Below are positions 57,420 to 64,000 of a stretch of DNA of 64,000 nt, one piece after another (the stretch's first letter is position 1; every line of letters begins with the position of its first letter). Below the pieces are notes generated by a model. That model saw only the letters and a list, made by a program, of their open reading frames with translations, was not told the origin of the DNA and did not search any database. The DNA lies in contig NW_026570311.1 of the NCBI RefSeq assembly GCF_019649055.1, forward strand, positions 540,020-604,019, in the 5' to 3' direction. The stretch comes from Paramacrobiotus metropolitanus. Its lineage: Eukaryota > Tardigrada > Eutardigrada > Parachela > Macrobiotidae. Position numbers and translations under genes: made by a program.

Positions 57420-58213
57420 CCTGATTGACTGCTTCATTTTGGTTTGATTCGCTTTTTTTCTGCTTCATTTTCATCTGATTTGCCTTTTCTTTTGCTTCAC
57501 TGGTAATTAATTTTATTTGCTTCGCCAGATTTTCGACTTTTTATTTGTCTTCGGAGCTTTATGAAACACATTATGCGAAAGTGTTTTCTACGCTTGGAGT
57601 TGAAAAACTGATAAAGTTGGAAGTTGCGTTCATACCCATCCCGCTGCCAGCTGACTCCGGTTGGATTGCACTGAGTACCTGGCGCTGGGTTATCTCCTCA
57701 AAATGCCATAGAAGTATCCACACAGTCCATTTGGACGAACACTGATCGAGAGGATAAACTAGTCATTTCTAGAATCTCGTCGCCGACACCAAAACGATGT
57801 TTACGATGAAACGCACTCGTCTCCATATTTCACCGATCGAGCGCATTTGATTAAACCCAGTTAAGCAGCTCGCACGTAAAGCTTGCAGATATGGAGGCTC
57901 TATACGACGTCATTGGTCGAAAGCGAGGCAGTCGGTATTTTAGCCGGTGTTGCGTTGCGTTGCGGTATGGGACGGCTCATTCAGTTCATCGTTTTTCCGT
58001 CACTCAGAAGCACACTGGGGTTGGTTCTATTCCTGAATATACAGCAACTTGTATAGGCTACGGCATTTAGTGCTTACCGATATATTTTGGAATTCTTTCT
58101 GTGAGTAGTTTTTCCATTTACAGATGCGTAGGAATACCTTTCACTTTACTGTATTCCTCTTTGCCCATATTCTGCAGCCGAGCTCCGTCACCTTGTGCTA
58201 AACGTCGTCAGCC
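57420..58213. other. Spacer between F-box copies 4 and 5
   Basis: Contains the family's shared 3' spacer (TTTATTTG.CTTCGGAGC) and 5' flank elements (TTTACAG, TTCACTTTACTGTA). No gene. Confidence 0.45.
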
Positions 58214-59990
58214 ATGCCCAGCGGAATGGACCGCGATAACGCCGTGGATGTGCTGGGCAGCGATCAGCGAATGCGGCACGGACTCGTGGTGGACGTGGCA
58301 AAAGATGGTCTCTTCGTCGATCTGCTCTATCCCAACCGACGACGCGAGTTTGGACCATTCGGGCAGCGTCTTCTTTCCATAACCGATGAGCCCCAGCGAT
58401 TTCGCCCGTTTATCTTCCCAGCAATGGTCCAGCGTGTCGGTAGAGATACTGCTACCGGAGACGCCATTGGGTCCGTGGATTTTGCTGCCCGCTGAAATGA
58501 ATTGTGGGGAAGACGCGGTGCCGTGCGCAGTGGACAAAGGGGCCTTGTCGACTGGAAGAGTCCGCAAAGCGGCGTGATGTGCACCGACTACGTCCCCATC
58601 CAGCGCATTCGTCCACTTCCTGACCTCGACAATAATACCGCACTCTGCGCTTGTGTCCGTCCCGGCACAGTTTTCAAGGGAACCATGAACCTGGGCAAGA
58701 GATTTCGCTCGCTGTCCACTGCAGAAGCCGAGGCGCTCATCAAGCGACTGAACAGCTGCCGCCTGTCTCTTCTATCCGAAGTTTTTCTCGTTGCCCGAGT
58801 GAATGGGAATTTGGAGTACATTAAATTTTACCAGCGGGCACAAGGAACAACTTTGTCCACAAAAGCGTTTTCGGTAAGAAAGGCCTCGAATTACCACGTT
58901 ACTCGTTGCGATTTGTCAAGAACTAGTACTGTATGTGGTACGATCTGCAGCGCACCTCCGCCATTTTCCGTGACGCAGTGAGCATGATCATGTCTACCAC
59001 CTATGATGCGGATATGGCGCAGATGTTACCTGTGGAATTGCGGCAGGAGGTCTTTTCTCATTTGGACACCGTGACGCTGACGAAGATGCGGGCTGTGTGC
59101 ATCACGTGGAACCGGATCCCCGAAGGGCCAGCGCTGTGTTCTACGATCGTTATCCGCGGCATTTGTGACAAGAACGGCGGAATCGACCAGTTTCTTTCAC
59201 TGGCAGCGATTTACAATGCCTTACGACCGAACATGAAGTACATCGTCATAACGCATAAAGGAGAATCAATGGGCCCGGCTTCCGCTATGATGGTGTGCAA
59301 CATGATACCATACGTGGCCGATGAGCAGGCCGGCATCCGACTGCGCACACTTCACCTGCACCGCCTCTGTCTGGAGTCGTCCGCTCATTGCATGAGAGAC
59401 ATCACCGCTGCAACCGAATCTGCCATACAACAGCGCGCAAGGCTCCGTTGTTTTCCTTGGCTGCTGGATTTTTTTGTCAAATGCTCTAGTGGGATACCGT
59501 GTAATACCATTTACTTAACGAAATGCGTTGCTGCCTTTAAAGGCCCTGACTCCAACTCTGATTCTGACCACCCAAACTCTGACTCTGACTACTCAAAGTC
59601 TGACTCTGACCGCTCAAAGTCTGACTGTGCTCAAACCTAAGAAACTGAGGTTTCTTAGGTTTCTAGGTTTCTCAGGTTTCTTAGGTTTCTTAGTTTTCTT
59701 AGGTTTCTTAGGTTATTCTTAGGTTATTCAGTCAGAGTCAGAGTTTGGACAGTCAGAGTCAGACTTTGAGTAGTCAGAGTTTGAGCGGTCAGAGTCTGAG
59801 TCAGAGCTTGAGCGCGGGCCTGCTTTAAACTGCCAACTTGATCCGTCTGCGCCGTTATCGTTTAACCGTACTCGGATTCGTTGGAGATCAACATCAGAAC
59901 TCCGCGACTGCAGCTAAGCGGTGGTATCGGTTGCGCGTTGTGGGATACGTTGTCGGTGGCGGAGGTTACTTTAAACAACTTTCCGTTTTC
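58214..59990 (+). pseudogene. F-box family copy 5 (stop, two frameshifts, foldback insertion)
   Basis: Starts MPSGMDRDNAVDVLGSDQRM. Near 58360 an extra G (TTCGGGCAGCG against TTCGGCAGCG) shifts the frame; the correct frame then meets a TAA at about 58381, and near 58543 one base is lost. Exon 1 ends at 58873. The F-box exon starts at 58951 (RTSAIFRDAV) and reads MLPVELRQEVFSHLDTVT through NTIYLTKCVAAFK, where a foldback element enters at 59542. Family sequence resumes after 59820 (RLQLSGGIGCALWDTL). The final exon was not found. Confidence 0.8.
59542..59820. mobile_element. Foldback element inside F-box copy 5
   Basis: 279 bp. The right end GGCCCGCGCTCAAGCTCTGA (inverted) equals the ends of the 40939 element; the left end keeps GGCCC then TCTGACT units. 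The arms are TCTGACTCTGACTACTCAAAG repeats and the centre is a palindromic AGGTTTCTTAGG run. Flanks GCCTTTAAA and TGCTTTAAA give an imperfect 9 bp duplication. Confidence 0.7.
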
Positions 59991-60410
59991 GGCATCTGTG
60001 GCTTATGTACGAAAGAGTGTCACGCCGTAGTCTGCCACGTGGACTGTGGACACGGGACCGTCCGCGTTCCAATTGGAATTCAAATGCTGCTTCGTTTACT
60101 TTGCTGTGCTGCTTAATTTGCTCCTTCCTTTTTATTTGGTTCATTTGGTGTCTTTAAAGATTATTTGCTGCGCCCGATTACAGGGTTTTTATTTGGCTTC
60201 GGAGCACCACGATACATTTCAGTAACAGTTTGCTTGAAGGGTTTCCTTCTACCGTTGCGCTTAATTTTACGAGCAAGTTTGGACAACTGATAAAAATATC
60301 TTAATGTTGCTTTTATATCGATACTCCTATCGCTGCTAAGACGCCGGGAAAACTGTCGACGGGCGCTGGTTAATTTTCCGAAAATTCTAAGGACTCCATA
60401 ATACGTAGTT
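59991..60410. other. Spacer before F-box copy 6
   Basis: Holds the shared 3' spacer of the family (TATTTGGCTTCGGAGCA near 60190), then 5' flank sequence (GGGCGCTGGTTAATTTTCCG) that runs directly into the last codons of exon 1. Confidence 0.45.
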
Positions 60411-61693
60411 CCAAGGAAGAGGTTTCGGTAAGACAGAGTCCGAACTCCGGGTTACGACATCAGATGTTTTGCTTTGCTACATATTTAGTATTTTTTAATG
60501 CCTGCAGGAAGCCTTCACCCGCTTCCTCCGTAAGAACTTGTTCAGAATCATCATGTCCCCTCCTGACGAGCAGGAAACGGATGCCGGCATGGCGAGGATG
60601 TTAGCGGCCGAATTGTGGCAGGAAGTCTTTTCCCACCTGGACACCGTGACGCAGACGAAGCTGCGTGTTGTGCGCGCCGCGTGGAACCGGATCCTGGATG
60701 CACCAGCGTTGCGTTCCACGATTGTCATCCGCGATGATTATGACGAGAACGGCCGTTTTCTATCTTTGGCGGCGGTCTACAATTGCCTGCGTCCCGGCAC
60801 GCAGCGCGTTGTCTTAACGCCCGAGATTAAGGGAGGACGGGACATGGAGTACGTCAGGAAGGTGTGCAACATGGTGCGGTATGTGGCTGCTCAGCAAACC
60901 GGAATCCGACTGCGGACACTGCTTCTGCACCGTGTCCTCTTCGTGTCTTCCGTCGACTGTGCTACCGACTCTGCCCGACAGCAGTCGGAGAAATACGGTT
61001 GTTTTTATTGGCTGCACGATTTTCTGGCCAAATGCCGCGATGGGATAACGTGTGGCACCCTTCAGTTAGCCAGCTGCGTTGCTGTTTTGCTTTGTGAACT
61101 GGATTCGTCATCGGTCAAGGATTCTCCAGTTCGGGTGGAAATCGAAATCGGCACTGCGCGACTGCAGCTCAGTGAGAATCTGGACTGCGCGCTGTGGGAT
61201 GCGTTGGAGTCGGCGCTGCCGATGCCGAGTGAAGCGGAGCTGCTTACATTAGTCCAGAAAGTGGGTGGAAATTCAGTTGGGCATTCGGGCGGAGATGACA
61301 GGGAGGCAGTCAGACCTCCAGTGGCAGTGTGGGATTTGGCTGAGAAGAGAACCGTTTGCGAGGTTAGAACGACAACCATAATTTTCTTTCCAAGAATGAC
61401 GTTTTTTCTTGCGCTTTAAACATTAAACAGTACACTGAAACTTACCTTGCAGATGCTGTGTGTTTACACAGTCGTTCGATCCACCACGACCCTCATCGCA
61501 TTACCGCGGGAGGAAGTGGTGTGTCGGCGGTCTGCGAGATCTGCAATGGGAGAAATTATCGCGCATCACCTTGCACTTCCTCGTTGACTTACAGCGACGC
61601 TTTGAGGGTCTTTCCCATTTTATGGGCGTATCAGTGGATCGTCTAAAAACGCTTCGTGATCGGCGTTTTGAGCGATTCGGGCGGAATTCGTAA
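60411..61693 (+). CDS. F-box family copy 6, lacking the FMRP-N-like module
   Basis: Only the last few codons of exon 1 (SKEEVS, to 60427, then GTAAGACA) remain; they abut 5' flank sequence, so the Agenet/KH0-like module has been deleted. The F-box exon 60508-61362 is open for 285 codons: EAFTRFLRKNLFRIIM, F-box MLAAELWQEVFSHLDTVTQT, then the full C-terminal region (IEIGTARLQLSENLDCALWD). The last exon has one extra base at its usual start, but a nearby acceptor (TTTACACAG, exon from 61472) restores the frame to FDPPRPSSHYRGRKWCVGGL and a longer tail ending at 61693. An in-frame ATG at 60553 (MSPPDEQET) could start an F-box-only protein. The coding status is uncertain: it may be a pseudogene or a shortened F-box gene. 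Confidence 0.5.
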
Positions 61694-62727
61694 ACTTAGT
61701 TTGATGCTTTCTTTTTATCTCATTTAGTCACTTTAAACTTTATCTACTTCGCCATAATACCGGCTTTTATTTGGCTTTGGAGCAACCCGATACAGTTTGT
61801 TAGAGGGGTTTTCTGTACGGTTCGTTTACGGGAAAATTTTGACAATTTATAGAAATTTGATGTTGCTTTGATAAAGATAACGCTGCTAGCAGACACCAAA
61901 AAAACTAGATGTATCATGTACCTAATAATTAAAGAAGGGCGCTGGCAAACTTTCCAAAAATGCCGCGACCATAATTCCATAAGGGCGAACACTAATCTGT
62001 TGAAGAAACAAGAAACGAGCTGCGGGGAGCAACGGCGAATCAAGAACTGCGCGTTTCGGCAAAAGACGGCCCGGTTTCATATCCCATATTCCTCTGTACA
62101 GGGAGCGGTTTCTCTTTAACACAAGTTTTCCAGCTGAACAGCCTCGATTATATCGAGTTCGCATGTGGCAAAATGCAATGCATGGTTTTATAAAAATGCT
62201 AGTTGCCTTTTGGCTTCATCACAGGTTTCTATCGTTAAGGGGCTGCCAACGCAACGGGCACATCTTTACGAAGATCTCTGCGGCAGAATCAGGAACCACG
62301 GATCAAGAGCAGCAGAAAACGGTGCCGAGTTCGATATCTCGCATTCGCGTCCGAAAGAGCGAATCTTTTTAAAACGAGTCATATCACACCGCGTTACATG
62401 AAGACTGATTAAATTATTGGTTAAAACCGAAACATCCGGTTATTTTAGCCTGGTGCGCAGTAAGCTGTGATACGGGACGGATAAATACCGTTTTAAATCC
62501 TTTTGCCATTTAAAAGCACACTGGTGTTTATTTCTGTTTCTAATTATAAAGTAATTCGTCTAGACCACTATTTGCGAATATATTTTCCAAATCTTTCCTT
62601 GCATTATTGGTCGTTTTACAGGTTGGTAGGATTGTAGGAACACTACGCCTTCCACTTTACAGTACTCCGTTGTGTCCATATTCTGAAGCAGAAATCCGTT
62701 TCCGCATTGTGCTCAACGTCGTCAATC
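61694..62727. promoter_or_regulatory. Conserved 5' flank of F-box copy 7
   Basis: Begins with the shared 3' spacer of copy 6 (TTATTTGGCTTTGGAGCA) and continues as the same ~700 bp flank that precedes copies 3 and 4 (GGGCGCTGG.AA.TTTCC, TTAAATCCTTTTGCCAT, TTTTACAG, CACTACGCCTTCCACTTTAC). It lacks the elements inserted in blocks A and B, so it shows the ancestral arrangement. Confidence 0.5.
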
Positions 62728-64000
62728 ATGCCCAGCGGACTGGACAGCGATAGCGCCGTGGACGTTCTGTGCAGCGATCAACGGTTGCGGTACGGCCGCG
62801 TGGTGGACGTGGCGGAAGAGGGCCTCTTCGTCGACCTGCTCTGCCCCAACCGGCGACGCGAGTTTGCACCATTCGGCAGCGTCTTCTTTCCCCGTCCAAC
62901 GAGCTCGAAGCATTTCGACCGCTTCGATACCAATCAGTCCAGCGCCTCGGTGGAAATTCTGGTACCGGAGTCGCCATCGGGTCCGTGGATCTGGTTGCCG
63001 GGTGAAATAAGCTGTAGGGTAAACGGTGGGCCGCGCGCACTGGACGGAGGAGCCGTTGTCAGTTGGAAGAGACCGGACAGTGGCATGCTGTGCACCGACT
63101 ACCTTCCCGTCCAGCGTATTCATCCAGTTCCGGATTCCAATAACAACGCAGCACTCCACCGTTGTGCCCGTCCAGGCTCATTTGTCAAAGGCAGTGTCAA
63201 CCTGGGCAAGGAATTTCGCTCGCTGTCCAAGGGAGAAGCCGAGGCGCTCATCAGGCGACTGAATCGCTACCGACTGTTCAACCTGCCCGATGTTTTCTTC
63301 GTTGCCTTCATGAATGACCGGCTAGAATATATTTACCGGCTGCCAGAAGGAACCACTTTCTCTAAAAACCAGTTGGTAAGACTGGATTCGAGTAACGATA
63401 GCAGAGGTTGCGCTTTGCTACAAAGGGAAGAACTGATGTGTTTTACGGTCTGCAGGAAGCCCGCGCCCGCCTCCGGTATAAGTTGTTCAGCAAGATCACA
63501 TCTCCCACCGAAGAGGAAACAGCGAATGCCGAAATGGCGAGGATGCTACCCGTCGTATTGTGGCAGGAGGTCTTTGGTTCCTTGGACACCGTGACGCAGA
63601 CGAAACTGCGTGCTGTGTGCACCACGTGGAATCGGATTCTGGAGACGCCAGCGCTGCGTTCCACGATTATCGTCCGCGGAAATTACGATAACCAGGGCCC
63701 ATTCGGCCATTATCCATCCTTAGCGGCGATTAACCATTTCCTACGCTCCGGCACGCAGCGCGTTGCTGTAGCCCGGGAGTTTGCAGGAGAACGGATGAGC
63801 CTTTTCTACGTCGAGATGGTGCGCGACATGATACGCTATGTGGCGGATCAGCAAACCGGTATCCGCCTGAGTACACTTTTCCTGCACGGCGTCCGTCTTG
63901 AATCTCGCGTTGGCCGTGGTGATTACAGCGGCAGTATTGCCGGATGTGTACTGCATCAGCTTAAGAAATACCCGGGTTACTATTGGCTGCACGATACCCT
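62728..64000 (+). CDS. FMRP-N-like/F-box protein, copy 7 (open, runs off the window)
   Basis: Exon 1 (62728-63375, 216 codons) starts MPSGLDSDSAVDVLCSDQRL. It carries Agenet 1 (GRVVDVAEEGLFVDLLCPNR, ending FAPFGSVFFP), Agenet 2 (ILVPESPSGPWIWLPGEI, VVSWKRPDSGMLCTDY, VQRIHPVPD) and the KH0-like segment (FVKGSVNLGKEFRSLSKGEA). Exon 2 starts at 63456 (EARARLRYKLFSKI) and has the F-box (MLPVVLWQEVFGSLDTVTQT) and the following family region (IRYVADQQTGIRL); it is open to the window end. The middle exon found in copies 1 and 2 is absent. With copy 2 it is the best-preserved member here. Upstream ATG: the family start MPSG is present. The expected role is as for copy 2. Confidence 0.75.

Overview
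The window is nuclear DNA of an animal. Genes carry GT-AG spliceosomal introns and animal-type families: a C2-containing calpain, several 7TM receptors, a GPI-anchored Ly6 protein and F-box proteins. Spacing is wide and the DNA between genes is full of hairpin and terminal-inverted-repeat (TIR) elements. A small ecdysozoan such as a tardigrade would fit, but that is inference and nothing here proves the species.

Layout. 1-5.4 kb: the start of a two-helix membrane protein (minus strand), a TTAA-flanked element, and a divergent GPCR (minus). 6.8-16.6 kb: a ten-exon calpain-5-like gene; its 3.7 kb intron 8 contains a complete four-exon Gly/Tyr/Arg-rich low-complexity gene on the same strand. A paralogue of that nested gene lies downstream at 17.8-19.3 kb. 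20.3-25.9 kb: two copies of a multi-exon F-box family. 27.5-29.2 kb: a protein kinase with a C-terminal membrane segment. 31.3-31.9 kb: a Ly6/three-finger protein. 32.5-37.8 kb and about 46.4-57.4 kb: two copies of a segmental duplication, each holding a 7TM receptor followed by an F-box gene start. 39.0-42.0 kb: a third 7TM receptor (minus) split by a 1.93 kb transposon. 56-64 kb: four more F-box copies in tandem, the last running off the window.

The most interesting item is the F-box family. Its N-terminal ~215 residues look like the N-terminus of FMRP/FXR proteins (two Agenet/Tudor-like modules followed by a KH0-like segment), joined by splicing to an F-box and a long C-terminal region. 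I know of no described family with this architecture. There are seven plus-strand copies and one minus-strand remnant. Only copies 2 and 7 look open in what can be seen; copies 1, 3, 4 and 5 and the remnant are broken, and copy 6 has lost its N-terminal module.

The second theme is mobile DNA caught in genes. Several elements start GGC and make 8-9 bp duplications (Mutator-like in style). They interrupt two receptor genes and one F-box gene while leaving the coding sequence on both sides nearly intact. The segmental duplicates supply matching empty sites for several elements. All exon borders here were read by eye from GT/AG sites, reading phase and comparison between paralogues; no transcript data were available.
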